In this document: piece after piece, positions 1-7,982 of the stretch
How positions within the stretch are numbered: position 1 is the stretch's first letter
Layout: each line of letters begins with the position of its first letter
DNA from: JAKOQB01 sp050258235
Lineage (GTDB): Bacteria; Pseudomonadota; Gammaproteobacteria; Burkholderiales; Burkholderiaceae_F
NCBI GenBank assembly: GCA_050258235.1
Contig: JBLMYK010000220.1
Coordinates: 1 to 38,465 of the forward strand
Direction of reading: 5' to 3'
Length of the DNA: 38,465 nucleotides
Translations under genes and position numbers: made by a program
The notes under the pieces: generated by a model
Databases searched by the model: none
The model's input: the letters and a program-made list of their open reading frames with translations, nothing else
What the model was told of the DNA's origin: nothing

Positions 1-1493
1 GCGCTGACGTAATCGAGGCGCACGTCGCTGACCAGCAGGCCCACTGCGGAAAACGTGCCCGGCAGCGGCGGAACGATCGCCTCGCGCATCGACAGCGCAC
101 GCGCGAGATCGACCGCGTGCACGCCGCCGGCGCCGCCGAACGACAGCAGCGAGAAGTCGCGCACATCGATGCCGCGCAGGATCGTCACCTTGGCGATGCC
201 CTTGACCATGTTGGCGTTGACCACGCGCACGACGCCGAGCGCAGTTTCTTCAAGCCCCATCTTCATTTCGGCCGCCAGTGTTCCGACCGCGCGCCGCGCC
301 GCTTCGACATCGAGCCGCATGCGCCCGCCGTTGAAGTAGTCGGCGCTCAGGCGGCCGAGCACCAGATTCGCGTCGGTCACGGTGGCCGTCGCGCCGCCGC
401 GCCCGTAGCAGGCCGGTCCGGGCTCGGCGCCGGCCGAGCGCGGGCCGACCTGCAGTGCGCCGCCGGCATCGCGCCACGCGATCGAGCCGCCGCCGGCTCC
501 GATGATGTGCAGGTCGATGATCGGTACACGCACTGGCAGGTCCTGGAAGCTTCCTTCGGTCGTGATCGCGCAGGCGCCGTTCTCGACCAGGCCGATGTCG
601 AACGAGGTGCCGCCCATGTCGACCGACACGATGCGATCACGTGCATGGCGACGGCCGTAATACGCCGCCGCCACGACGCCGCCGGCCGGACCGGAGTTCA
701 CCGTCGTCACCGCGCGCCGGCGCGCCGCCGCCACCGAGGTGGAGCCGCCATTGGCCTGGATCACCGAAAGCCGCACCGGCCCGAGCTTCTGCTCGAGCCG
801 ACGCTGCAGGGAATCCAGGTAGGTGCCCATCACCGGCGTCAGATACGCGTTGATCACCGTGGTCGAACTGCGCTCGTATTCGCGGATCTCGGGGCACACG
901 CGCGATGACAGGCTGATCGGCACGCCCGGCAGGCGCTGCGCAAGGATCCGCTCCGCCGTTTCCTCGTGGGCGGGATTCAGGAAGGAGAACAGGAAACACA
1001 CCGCCACCGCTTCGACGCCCTCGCGGGCGAAGAAATCGGCCGCCGCGCGCACCGAGGCTTCCTCGAGTGCAGTCAGCACCGCACCGCGCGCATCGAGCCG
1101 TTCGCGCGCTTCGCGCCGCAGGTGGCGCGGCACCAGCGGCAGCGGCAGGTCGACCGAGAAGTCGTACAGCCCGGCGTCGGGCCGCATGATGCGGCCGATC
1201 TCGAGCACATCGCGAAATCCCTCGGTCGTCAGCAGGCCGACCTTCGCGCCGGTGCGCTCGATCAGCGCGTTGGTGCCGGTGGTCGAGCCGTGCACGACTT
1301 CGGCAACCTGCCCGGCAACCGCGCCCGCCGCCTCGAGCGCCGCGCCGATGCCGTCGAGCACGCCGATCGCGCGGTCGCGCGGCGTGGTGACGGTCTTGGC
1401 CGAGACCAGGCGGCCGCGCGCGGCGTCGAACAGCGTGACGTCGGTGAAGGTCCCGCCGACGTCGACCGCGAGTCTGAGCGTGCGTGCGTTCAT
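1..1493 (-). CDS. hyuA: Hydantoinase/oxoprolinase HyuA-type subunit, C-terminus beyond window
   Basis: About 497 residues of a HyuA/oxoprolinase A-type protein are visible; the gene runs off the left edge, so the C-terminal part is missing. The N-terminus reads MNARTLRLAVDVGGTFTD, the phosphate-binding motif of the ASKHA-like fold. Further in come a VVHGSTTGTNALIERTG segment, SVDMGGTSFDIGL and SAGAEPGPACYGRGG, all typical of the family. Members use ATP to hydrolyse cyclic amides (hydantoin, 5-oxoproline) or, in acetone and acetophenone carboxylases, to activate substrates for carboxylation. The ATG overlaps the stop of the EthD-like gene as ATGA, so the two are translationally coupled. A partner HyuB would be expected just beyond the left edge but is not seen. 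The family is certain; the substrate is unknown. Confidence 0.9.
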   Translation of the reverse strand, partial: MNARTLRLAVDVGGTFTDVTLFDAARGRLVSAKTVTTPRDRAIGVLDGIGAALEAAGAVAGQVAEVVHGSTTGTNALIERTGAKVGLLTTEGFRDVLEIGRIMRPDAGLYDFSVDLPLPLVPRHLRREARERLDARGAVLTALEEASVRAAADFFAREGVEAVAVCFLFSFLNPAHEETAERILAQRLPGVPISLSSRVCPEIREYERSSTTVINAYLTPVMGTYLDSLQRRLEQKLGPVRLSVIQANGGSTSVAAARRRAVTTVNSGPAGGVVAAAYYGRRHARDRIVSVDMGGTSFDIGLVENGACAITTEGSFQDLPVRVPIIDLHIIGAGGGSIAWRDAGGALQVGPRSAGAEPGPACYGRGGATATVTDANLVLGRLSADYFNGGRMRLDVEAARRAVGTLAAEMKMGLEETALGVVRVVNANMVKGIAKVTILRGIDVRDFSLLSFGGAGGVHAVDLARALSMREAIVPPLPGTFSAVGLLVSDVRLDYVS

Positions 1494-2197
1494 GGCGCGG
1501 TGCCCGCGAAGGTGATCATGTGCATCGGGTGGTGCCGGCTGCCGCCGGCGAACGGCGGCAGGCTGCGCGAGTCGGCGCGCAGTTCGTCGAGGACCGGCGA
1601 CGCGAGCGCGGCGGCCAGCGCGTCGCCGCTGTCGAACGCGACGCGGTTGCGCTGCATGTGATCGACGCGGCGCCAGGGCAGCGCGTCGCACCAGTCGACG
1701 CGCGTGCAGACCTCGACGTCGCGTATGCCGGGAAACTTCGCCAGCAGCGGTGTGTGCCGGTCCAGATAATGGCGCAGCCAGGCGTTGAGGTCCTGCGCCG
1801 GCCCCGGATAGTGCACCAGCAGGCTGCACTGCGTCGCTGCGCTCGAAGGTTGCGGCTGCGGAACCGGAAAGGAGCGCGCCAGCATGGCCTGGTGCGTGAC
1901 CGACGCGCCGGCGAGTTCGGGCAGGGCATCGCGCGCCGCGATCGCCTGCAGATGCCCGCGCTCGGCGATTGCCGCTTCAAGCGACGGCAGGGACGTGAAG
2001 TACAACTGGAGCGCGAGGACCGGCAGCGGCTTGTCGGCGCTGAACGGCGTGTCCACTTCTGCCGGCATGTACAGGCGTCCCTTCGTCAGCCCCGGCGTGC
2101 GGCGCAGGAAGTCGATCAGCCAGCGGCGTCCGTGCTCGCCGAGCCGGACCTGTGGCCGGTTCGGCGACTCGAATTGGACGAAGTAGGTGAAAGCCAT
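1490..2197 (-). CDS. EthD-like two-domain protein
   Basis: This 235-residue protein appears to hold two ferredoxin-like (dimeric alpha-beta barrel) repeats. The N-terminal half opens MAFTYFVQFESPNRP. The C-terminal half has LLVHYPGPAQDL, then a DRHTPLLAKFPGIRDVEV stretch, which resembles the EthD core (Tyr-Pro, then His-Thr-Pro-Leu, then Pro-Gly-Ile/Val-Arg). EthD-family proteins are small and mostly of unknown catalytic role; some accompany oxygenases or act on small carboxylates or ketones. It lies in the minus-strand operon between the racemase-type enzyme (52-bp gap) and hyuA (ATGA overlap). Its job is probably tied to the same substrate, but no specific reaction can be assigned. The domain call rests on pattern reading rather than a profile search. 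Confidence 0.7.
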   Translation of the reverse strand: MAFTYFVQFESPNRPQVRLGEHGRRWLIDFLRRTPGLTKGRLYMPAEVDTPFSADKPLPVLALQLYFTSLPSLEAAIAERGHLQAIAARDALPELAGASVTHQAMLARSFPVPQPQPSSAATQCSLLVHYPGPAQDLNAWLRHYLDRHTPLLAKFPGIRDVEVCTRVDWCDALPWRRVDHMQRNRVAFDSGDALAAALASPVLDELRADSRSLPPFAGGSRHHPMHMITFAGTAP

Positions 2198-2249
2198 CGC
2201 TCAGCCTGCAGATACAGGATCGCCCGCCGAATACGGATCGCGCCACGAA

Positions 2250-2972
2250 TCAGTTTGCATCGAAGGACCCCGCCAACAGTGCACCATAACCCGGTCGCCG
2301 GTCCGGCAGGCCGAGCAGTCGCAGACAATGCCAGACGAGCGCCTGGTTGCTCGCGATCACGGGACGGCCGAAATCGACTTCGATCTGGCCGAGGACCGAT
2401 GAGACCTGGATGCCGGCGCAGCTGATCAGCAGCCCATCGCAATCCGTATCGCGGAGTTCCCGCGCGAGCTCGCGCCAGCGAACGGCAGGAACCGAACCCT
2501 GCGTGACCGGGTCGCCGCACGGCTGTCCGCTGGCGGCCACGACGTCGAAGCCGCGCGCACGGAAGAAGGCGGTCTCCGCCGCCAGGACCTCCGGCAGGTA
2601 CGGCGTCAGCAAGGCGAAACGACGGATCTGCGCTGCCGCGAGTGCGGCCAGCACCGCCTCAATCGTGGTCGTCGAGCGGATTGCCGTCGCCTCGGCGATG
2701 CGCCGGTTGATCTCTTCTGCGCCCACGACAAGGCTCGCCGCGGTGCAGTTGAACGCGATCAGGTCGACTTTGGCATCCGCCAGCAGCTGCGCGTGAAGCT
2801 CGAGACCGCGTACCACCTCGACATCGTCTTCGAGACCGGCCTTGCGAAAGCGGATCCGCGTGGTGACGAACTGCACGCCGTCCGGCGCCATCAGCTGCGG
2901 TTCGTAGTCGCACAGCCCTCCCGACGGATAGAGCTGCCCGATGCGTACCTTCGAACCGAACCCCTGGGCCAT
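2250..2972 (-). CDS. Asp/Glu racemase superfamily, maleate isomerase/arylmalonate decarboxylase type
   Basis: The 240-residue protein has the two-cysteine layout of the Asp/Glu racemase superfamily. Cys76 lies in LIAFNCTAASLVVG and Cys185 in GLLISCAGIQ. The N-terminus (VRIGQLYPSGGLCDYE) resembles the maleate cis-trans isomerase/AMDase branch rather than glutamate racemase. Known members isomerise maleate to fumarate, decarboxylate arylmalonates, or racemise hydantoins. Both catalytic cysteines are present, so an isomerase or racemase chemistry is more likely than the one-cysteine decarboxylase chemistry; this is inference. It is 26 bp downstream of dctM and upstream of the EthD-like and hyuA genes. 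The operon therefore couples uptake of an organic acid to isomerisation and further processing. Confidence 0.8.
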   Translation of the reverse strand: MAQGFGSKVRIGQLYPSGGLCDYEPQLMAPDGVQFVTTRIRFRKAGLEDDVEVVRGLELHAQLLADAKVDLIAFNCTAASLVVGAEEINRRIAEATAIRSTTTIEAVLAALAAAQIRRFALLTPYLPEVLAAETAFFRARGFDVVAASGQPCGDPVTQGSVPAVRWRELARELRDTDCDGLLISCAGIQVSSVLGQIEVDFGRPVIASNQALVWHCLRLLGLPDRRPGYGALLAGSFDAN

Positions 2973-2998
2973 TCAACGCTCCGTCGCAAACCTCGGCG

Positions 2999-4315
2999 CT
3001 AGCGAACCATCAGCGCCGGCAGCGTCGTCACCAGCGGCGGGAACGCGATCAGCAGCGCCATCACGATGGTTTCGCAGACGATGAACGGCAGCGCGGCGCG
3101 GTAAACCTGCGTCAGCGTGGTCCCCGCCGGGGCGACGCCCTTTACGACGAACAACACCAGGCCGAAGGGCGGCGTGATGGTCGCCATCTCCATGTTCAGC
3201 AGCATGATCACGCCGAACCAGATCGGCGACAGGCCGAGCGCCTGGATGATCGGGAAGAAGATCGGGATCGTCAGCATCATGATGGACAGCGGTTCCATGA
3301 AGCAGCCCATCACCATCAGCACCAACTGCATCGACACCACGAGCCAGATAGGGCTCAACGGCAGCGAGGTCGCCATGTCGACCAGCCCGCCCGAGGCCCC
3401 GGTGAACGCGAGGATCTGCGAGAACGCGGTCGAGCCGGTGATGATCATCAGCATCATCACCGTAACCCCGAGAGTCGCCTTGAGCGACTCGACCAGCATG
3501 CGACGGTTCAGTCCTCTGTAGGCCCACGCCAGCACGAAGCAGCCGAGCGCGCCCGCCGCCGCCGACTCGGTCGCCGTGGCCACGCCGAGGAACATCAGAC
3601 CCACCACCAGGAAGACCACGACGACCAGCGGCAGGCCATAGATGAGCGTATTGCGCAGGCGCAAGCCGAGCGGCACCTCGGGCAGGTCGTACGCAGGTGC
3701 CAGCGACGGGTTGATCCGGCAGCGGGCCACGATGTAGATCACGAAGGCGATTGCCGTCAGGATGCCCGGCACGATGATCGCGACCAGGAAATCGCCGACG
3801 GAAATGTTGGCGATCGCCGCCAGCAGCACCGCCAGCGCCGACGGCGGAATCAGGATTGCCAGTCCGCCGGAACCGAGGATCGGTCCGAGCGACATCGAGC
3901 GGTGATAGCCGCGCTTTTCCATCTCCGGCACCAGCAGCGATGCCAACATCGCGGCGCCCGCCATCGCTGAGCCGGTCAGCGTGGCGAACAGGGTTCCGCC
4001 GCCCACCGCCATCACGCTCAGGCGTCCGGGCAGGCGCCCGATCCAGGAGTCGAGAACGTCCATCAGTCTTCCGGCAATGCCAGAGCGGAACATCAGCTCG
4101 CCCATCAGCACGAACAACGGCACCGGCAGCAGAGCGAACGTGGTGACCGAGTCGTACACCGACATCACGAGCTGCCCCAGGCCCGCAGTGCCGTTCCAGA
4201 AGAAATATGCGCCAACGACGTTGACCGCCAGGAACGAGAACGCGATCGGCACCCCGATCGCCATCAGCACCAGCAGGGCACCGAAGATGACGAGCAGTGT
4301 CGTGGCCCAGCCCAT
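2999..4315 (-). CDS. dctM: TRAP transporter large permease DctM
   Basis: This 438-residue integral membrane protein has the normal length for DctM, the ion-coupled channel subunit of tripartite ATP-independent periplasmic transporters in the inner membrane. The N-terminal segment (LVIFGALLVLMAIGVPIAFSF) and repeated hydrophobic helices with family motifs such as GSAMAGAAMLASLLVPEM and GGLAILIPPSALAV are visible, as are LGVATATESAAAGALG and ITPPFGLVLFVVKGVAP. It follows dctQ by 9 bp and dctP in the usual P-Q-M order. Substrate specificity is set by DctP. The downstream racemase/isomerase and hyuA genes suggest that a carboxylated or cyclic compound is imported. Confidence 0.95.
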   Translation of the reverse strand: MGWATTLLVIFGALLVLMAIGVPIAFSFLAVNVVGAYFFWNGTAGLGQLVMSVYDSVTTFALLPVPLFVLMGELMFRSGIAGRLMDVLDSWIGRLPGRLSVMAVGGGTLFATLTGSAMAGAAMLASLLVPEMEKRGYHRSMSLGPILGSGGLAILIPPSALAVLLAAIANISVGDFLVAIIVPGILTAIAFVIYIVARCRINPSLAPAYDLPEVPLGLRLRNTLIYGLPLVVVVFLVVGLMFLGVATATESAAAGALGCFVLAWAYRGLNRRMLVESLKATLGVTVMMLMIITGSTAFSQILAFTGASGGLVDMATSLPLSPIWLVVSMQLVLMVMGCFMEPLSIMMLTIPIFFPIIQALGLSPIWFGVIMLLNMEMATITPPFGLVLFVVKGVAPAGTTLTQVYRAALPFIVCETIVMALLIAFPPLVTTLPALMVR

Positions 4316-4324
4316 CGCGGCTCG

Positions 4325-4819
4325 CTAGCGCGGATCGAGCGCGCGCTGCGCAAGCGCGATGAACCGGTGCAGGAATCGCAGCGCCAGCGTCGAGGCGCCG
4401 AGGGGAATCACCAGCAGGACGATCCAGGTCGGAAACTCCATGATCGTCGGCTTGAACAGGCCGCGACGGTGCGCGTCGATGGTGACGACCACTCCGAACA
4501 CGGCCAGCACCATCGACACCGCCCCGCCAATCGCCGCGCTCACCAACGCGAGCCGGCGCCGCCAGTCGCGGTCAAGCGCGTTGGTCAGCAGGTCGACGCG
4601 CACGTGCCCGTTATTGCGCAGCAGCCACGCGGTGCCGAGGAAGGTCACGTACAGCAGCCCGTATTCGCTGAACTCGATCACCCAGACCAGCGAGCGCGAA
4701 AAGAACGTGCGCAGCACGATCTCCAGGCAGACGACCCCCATGATCGCGATCAGGATCGCGATGGCGAGCGCAGCCAGCAGGTCCTCGACACGCGTCAGCC
4801 AGCGATCGAACGTCGCCAT
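4325..4819 (-). CDS. dctQ: TRAP transporter small permease DctQ
   Basis: The 164-residue protein has four predicted membrane helices and the DctQ signature region. Helix 1 is roughly residues 12-35 (LAALAIAILIAIMGVVCLEI), followed by the typical LVWVIEFSEYGLLYVTFLGT segment and a conserved HVRVDLL motif. DctQ pairs with DctM in the inner membrane and is required for assembly of the transporter. The gene lies between dctP (63-bp gap) and dctM (9-bp gap), all on the minus strand, and is certainly part of one transcription unit. Nothing is truncated. Confidence 0.93.
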   Translation of the reverse strand: MATFDRWLTRVEDLLAALAIAILIAIMGVVCLEIVLRTFFSRSLVWVIEFSEYGLLYVTFLGTAWLLRNNGHVRVDLLTNALDRDWRRRLALVSAAIGGAVSMVLAVFGVVVTIDAHRRGLFKPTIMEFPTWIVLLVIPLGASTLALRFLHRFIALAQRALDPR

Positions 4820-4882
4820 CGGCGCAGCGAGAGGCAGTCGGAGCGCGGCGCCGCCACTGCCGGCGGCGGCCGCGGTCGGATC

Positions 4883-5854
4883 TCAGTTACCGGTCAGCTT
4901 GCGCAATTCGCCGACGAGATCGGGCACCTTGGTCGCCAGGTTGTCCCACTCGACCTTGTACGCAGTGTCGATGTAGCGCTTGTTCTCGGCGTCGGAGAAC
5001 CTGATCTTCTGCACGCCCGCCTTTTCCAGCAGCGCCCACTCCGCCGCTTCGGCCTGCTGATAGTGCTGCACCATCTTCGGCTCGAACGCGGCAGTCACGC
5101 GCTCGATCTCCTTGCGCACGTCTTCGGGCAGCGCCTTCCATTTGTCGAGATTCATGATGATCACGATGTTGTTGCTGGCGAAGAACGGCAGGTCGATCAG
5201 GTATTTGGCGGTCTTGATCCAGCCGCGCTCGCGCGGACCCGCCATCGGCCAGCCGAAACCGGTGACCGTGCCCCCCTCCAGCGCGGTATACGTGTCGCCC
5301 TCCGGAATCGTCACCGGCACGATGTCCAACGCCTTCATGAAGCGGTCGTAGAGCGCCGAAGTGCGCATCTTCTGGCCCTTCAACCCGTCGATGCTGGTGA
5401 CCTTGGTCGTCGTCCACAGGTAGAACGGCGACCACAGCGCGCGGCCGATGTAGCGCAGGTTCAGACGCTCATGCCGCTTCACCATGAAGTCGTACAGGCC
5501 GCCGGGCTCGCGCTCCTCGGTCACGCTCTTGCGCGACAGCAGCAGGGCGCCGCCCTCCGGAAACGTGCTCTGGTAGTAGGCGGTGGGATTGAAGGCGATG
5601 TCGATCACGCCCTTGCCGACCGCGTCGGCCTGCTGCAGGCCGGGAATCACCTCGGGGCCGCCGACGTAGTTGATGTGCAGCTTGCCCTTCAGCGCGGCGT
5701 TGATGTCGTTGACCCAGACCTGCGTCTGCGCCATCAGCGGATGGGTCTTGGGAATGAATGCGACCGCCCGCAGCGTGATTTCCTCCGCCGCCGCCGGCAG
5801 CGCGAGCAGAACCGCAGCGATGCACGCGACCGAAAACCGGATTGCACCAATCAT
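4883..5854 (-). CDS. dctP: TRAP transporter periplasmic solute-binding protein DctP
   Basis: The 323-residue protein is a TRAP solute receptor. I chose the ATG at 5854 because it follows an AAGGAG ribosome-binding site by 8 bases and opens with a proper signal peptide (MIGAIRFSVACIAAVLLALP, then AAAEE, cleavage likely after Ala-Ala-Ala). A longer open frame reaching upstream has neither. The segment GLKGQKMRTSALYDRF carries the conserved arginine that binds the ligand carboxylate in most DctP proteins (family knowledge), so an organic acid is the likely ligand. It is the first gene of the minus-strand operon and is divergent from the GntR/FCD regulator 211 bp away, which probably controls it. 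Confidence 0.93.
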   Translation of the reverse strand: MIGAIRFSVACIAAVLLALPAAAEEITLRAVAFIPKTHPLMAQTQVWVNDINAALKGKLHINYVGGPEVIPGLQQADAVGKGVIDIAFNPTAYYQSTFPEGGALLLSRKSVTEEREPGGLYDFMVKRHERLNLRYIGRALWSPFYLWTTTKVTSIDGLKGQKMRTSALYDRFMKALDIVPVTIPEGDTYTALEGGTVTGFGWPMAGPRERGWIKTAKYLIDLPFFASNNIVIIMNLDKWKALPEDVRKEIERVTAAFEPKMVQHYQQAEAAEWALLEKAGVQKIRFSDAENKRYIDTAYKVEWDNLATKVPDLVGELRKLTGN

Positions 5855-6065
5855 GACTGTCTCCTTGCGTCCTTTCGTTCTTGCCCAACACGCCCTGGCG
5901 CGCGCGGCCGCGCCGCGCGCCCACCGTCCGCGGATCTGCACGAGCCGCGTGGATAGCGAGATTGCCATTCCTCGCGTGGTCGCGGGTTTGATCCCCGTCA
6001 TTTTCAGTGTATACAGTGTCCCGCATCCTGTCGACGAAATCGGGAACCACCTCCGGTAGCCAGAC
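5855..6065. promoter_or_regulatory. Divergent regulatory region between dctP and the GntR-family gene
   Basis: This 211-bp gap separates two divergent units and must hold both promoters. The most AT-rich part is around 5998-6020. No convincing -35/-10 pair could be picked for either strand by eye. Confidence 0.6.
6008..6015. promoter_or_regulatory. Candidate GntR/FCD operator, palindrome TGTATACA
   Basis: TGTATACA is a perfect 8-bp palindrome and also lies inside a direct repeat (CAGTGT at 6005-6010 and 6014-6019). FadR/FCD-type regulators bind short palindromes with outer GT and AC pairs. The site lies about 50 bp before the GTG start of the GntR gene and about 155 bp before dctP. Assignment as operator is inference from position and symmetry. 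Confidence 0.45.
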
Positions 6066-6740
6066 GTGAATCTCGCACTCAAGCCCGTCGAACGCCCGCT
6101 CGCCCTCAGCGAGCAGGTCTATCACTCGCTGCGCGTGCTTCTGCGCAGCGGGCAGATTCCGCACGGGCAGCCGCTGCAGGAGGTGCAGCTTGCCGAGCGC
6201 CTCGGCGTGTCGCGCACGCCGGTCCGGGAGGCAATGACGCGGCTGGCAAGCGAGGGCCTGCTGGTCTCCGACGGCCGCAGCTTCGTGGTGCCGAAGCTCA
6301 CGCTGCGCGACGTCGACGACATCTATGAGGTCCGCTTCCTGATCGAGCCCGCGGCGATCCGCGATGTCGCGGAACTGACGACTGATCGGGCCGCGCGCGC
6401 GCCGCTCGATGCCGCGCTGGCGGCGGCGGCGGCGGCGCACAAGTCCGGCGATGCGGAAGCGTTCGGCGAGGCGCACCGCCAGTTCCGGGCGGCCTGGCTC
6501 GCGCTGGTGCCGAACCGACGCCTGGTGCGCGTGATCGAGCAGTACGCGGACCACATGCAGCACATCCGCGCGCTGACGTTGAGCAACACGCAGGTGCGCG
6601 CGATCGTGCTGAAGGGGCATCGGCGGATTGCCGCGGCGCTGGCTGCGGGCGACGGGGAGGCCGCGGCGGAAGCGATGCGAGCCAACCTGGCCGAGGCGAA
6701 ACGCGCGTTCATTGCGGGGATGGGGCTCGCGGAAGCTTGA
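6066..6740 (+). CDS. GntR family regulator with FCD ligand-binding domain
   Basis: This 224-residue transcription factor has an N-terminal winged helix at about residues 12-75, with the recognition-helix region LAERLGVSRTPVREAMTRLA. An all-helical FCD domain follows, starting near DVDDIYEVRFLIEPAA. FCD regulators typically sense organic acids or acyl-CoA intermediates and repress adjacent catabolic genes. It starts with GTG at 6066; no strong ribosome-binding site is visible. The stop is 28 bp before the thiolase ATG, so it is probably the first gene of the plus-strand operon (regulator, thiolase, ligase, hyuA, hyuB). It also faces the TRAP operon, so it may control both directions through the TGTATACA palindrome. 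Confidence 0.92.
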   Translation: MNLALKPVERPLALSEQVYHSLRVLLRSGQIPHGQPLQEVQLAERLGVSRTPVREAMTRLASEGLLVSDGRSFVVPKLTLRDVDDIYEVRFLIEPAAIRDVAELTTDRAARAPLDAALAAAAAAHKSGDAEAFGEAHRQFRAAWLALVPNRRLVRVIEQYADHMQHIRALTLSNTQVRAIVLKGHRRIAAALAAGDGEAAAEAMRANLAEAKRAFIAGMGLAEA

Positions 6741-6768
6741 GTCCGTCGCCGATGGAGGAGTGAAAGCG

Positions 6769-7974
6769 ATGAACTACAAGGCAGAGATTCCTTACGGCGC
6801 GTACTGGAGCACTCCGTTCGCGCGCTGGCAAGGCAGTTTCGCGAATCTGCATTCGATCGAATTCGCCGCGCATGTGGCGCGCAACGAACTGGCGAAGCGC
6901 AGGATCGATCCGCGCGTGTTCGATTACGGCGTGCTCGGCTTCTCGGTGCCGCAGAAGCATTCGTTCTACGGCCTGCCCTGGCTCACGGGACTGGTCGGCG
7001 CGAAACAGGCCGGCGGTCCGACGCTGATGCAGGCGTGCGCGACCGGCGTGCGCACGCTGCTCGCGGCGGCGCAGGAGATCGAGGTCGGCATGGCGGCGAC
7101 CGCGCTGGTGGTCAACTGCGACCGCGTCTCCAACGGCCCGCACATGTATTACCCGAACCCGCGCGGCCCCGGCGGCACCGGCGTCGCGGAAGACTGGGTG
7201 ATGGACAACTTCGGCTGCGATCCGCTCGGACCGCATTCGATGCTGCAGACCGCCGAGAACGTCGCGAAGAAGAACGGCATCACGACCGCGCAGCAGCACG
7301 AAGTCGTGTTGCTGCGCGAGCAGCAGTACCGGCAGGCGCTCGACAACGATGCGGCGTTCCTGAAGCGCTTCATCACGCTGCCGTTCGAGGTGCCCGCGCC
7401 GGGGTACCGGAAAGCCGCCGGCACGCTCGCTGGCGACGAAGGAGTTTCGCAGTCGACACCCGAGGGGCTGGCGAAGTTGAAGCCGGTGATGGACGGCGGC
7501 AGCGTCACCTTTGGCGGGCAGACGCATCCGGCGGACGGCAACGCGGCGCTGGTCGTCTGCACGCGCGACCGCGCGCGCGAACTGGCGACCGATCGCCGCA
7601 TCGCCGTGCGGCTGCACGGATTCGGGCTGGCGCGCGCGCCGCTCGCGTACATGCCGGAGTCGACCGTTCCCGCCGCGCAGCGCGCGCTCGACCAGGCCGG
7701 GCGCAACGTCCAGCAGATGGATGCGATCAAGACGCACAACCCGTTTGCGGTCAACGACCTGTACTTCTCGCAGCAGACCGGCGTGAGCCTCAAGTCGATC
7801 AACAATTACGGCTGCTCGCTGGTATGGGGACACCCGCAGGCGCCGATGGGAACGCGCTCGATCATCGAACTGATCGAGGAACTCGCGCTGCGCGGCGGCG
7901 GCTGGGGTCTTTTCACCGGCTGCGCGGCGGGTGACACCGCGATGGCGGTCGTGCTCGAGGTGGGCGACGCGTAG
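6769..7974 (+). CDS. Thiolase family protein
   Basis: The 401-residue protein is a thiolase-fold acyltransferase. The ATG at 6769 follows a GGAGGAG ribosome-binding site at 6754-6760. The nucleophile is Cys90 in GGPTLMQACATGV. A THNPFAVND motif replaces the usual asparagine-glutamate-alanine-phenylalanine loop, and a GHPQAPMG segment and Cys385 in GLFTGCAAGDTA supply the second catalytic half. The key Cys, His and Cys residues are therefore present, but the surrounding motifs differ from biosynthetic and FadA thiolases, so the substrate is probably unusual. It is followed 8 bp later by an acyl-CoA ligase and then hyuAB. This context suggests cleavage of a 3-oxoacyl-CoA made by ligation of a 3-oxo acid (inference). 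Confidence 0.85.
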   Translation: MNYKAEIPYGAYWSTPFARWQGSFANLHSIEFAAHVARNELAKRRIDPRVFDYGVLGFSVPQKHSFYGLPWLTGLVGAKQAGGPTLMQACATGVRTLLAAAQEIEVGMAATALVVNCDRVSNGPHMYYPNPRGPGGTGVAEDWVMDNFGCDPLGPHSMLQTAENVAKKNGITTAQQHEVVLLREQQYRQALDNDAAFLKRFITLPFEVPAPGYRKAAGTLAGDEGVSQSTPEGLAKLKPVMDGGSVTFGGQTHPADGNAALVVCTRDRARELATDRRIAVRLHGFGLARAPLAYMPESTVPAAQRALDQAGRNVQQMDAIKTHNPFAVNDLYFSQQTGVSLKSINNYGCSLVWGHPQAPMGTRSIIELIEELALRGGGWGLFTGCAAGDTAMAVVLEVGDA

Positions 7975-7982
7975 GCGCGCGC

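Noticed and set aside
4367..5956. 529-residue plus-strand frame opposite dctQ and dctP
   Set aside because: Overlaps two certain minus-strand genes and has no recognisable domain.
5855..6082. Longer start for dctP, reaching 6082
   Set aside because: The signal peptide and AAGGAG site place the start at 5854.
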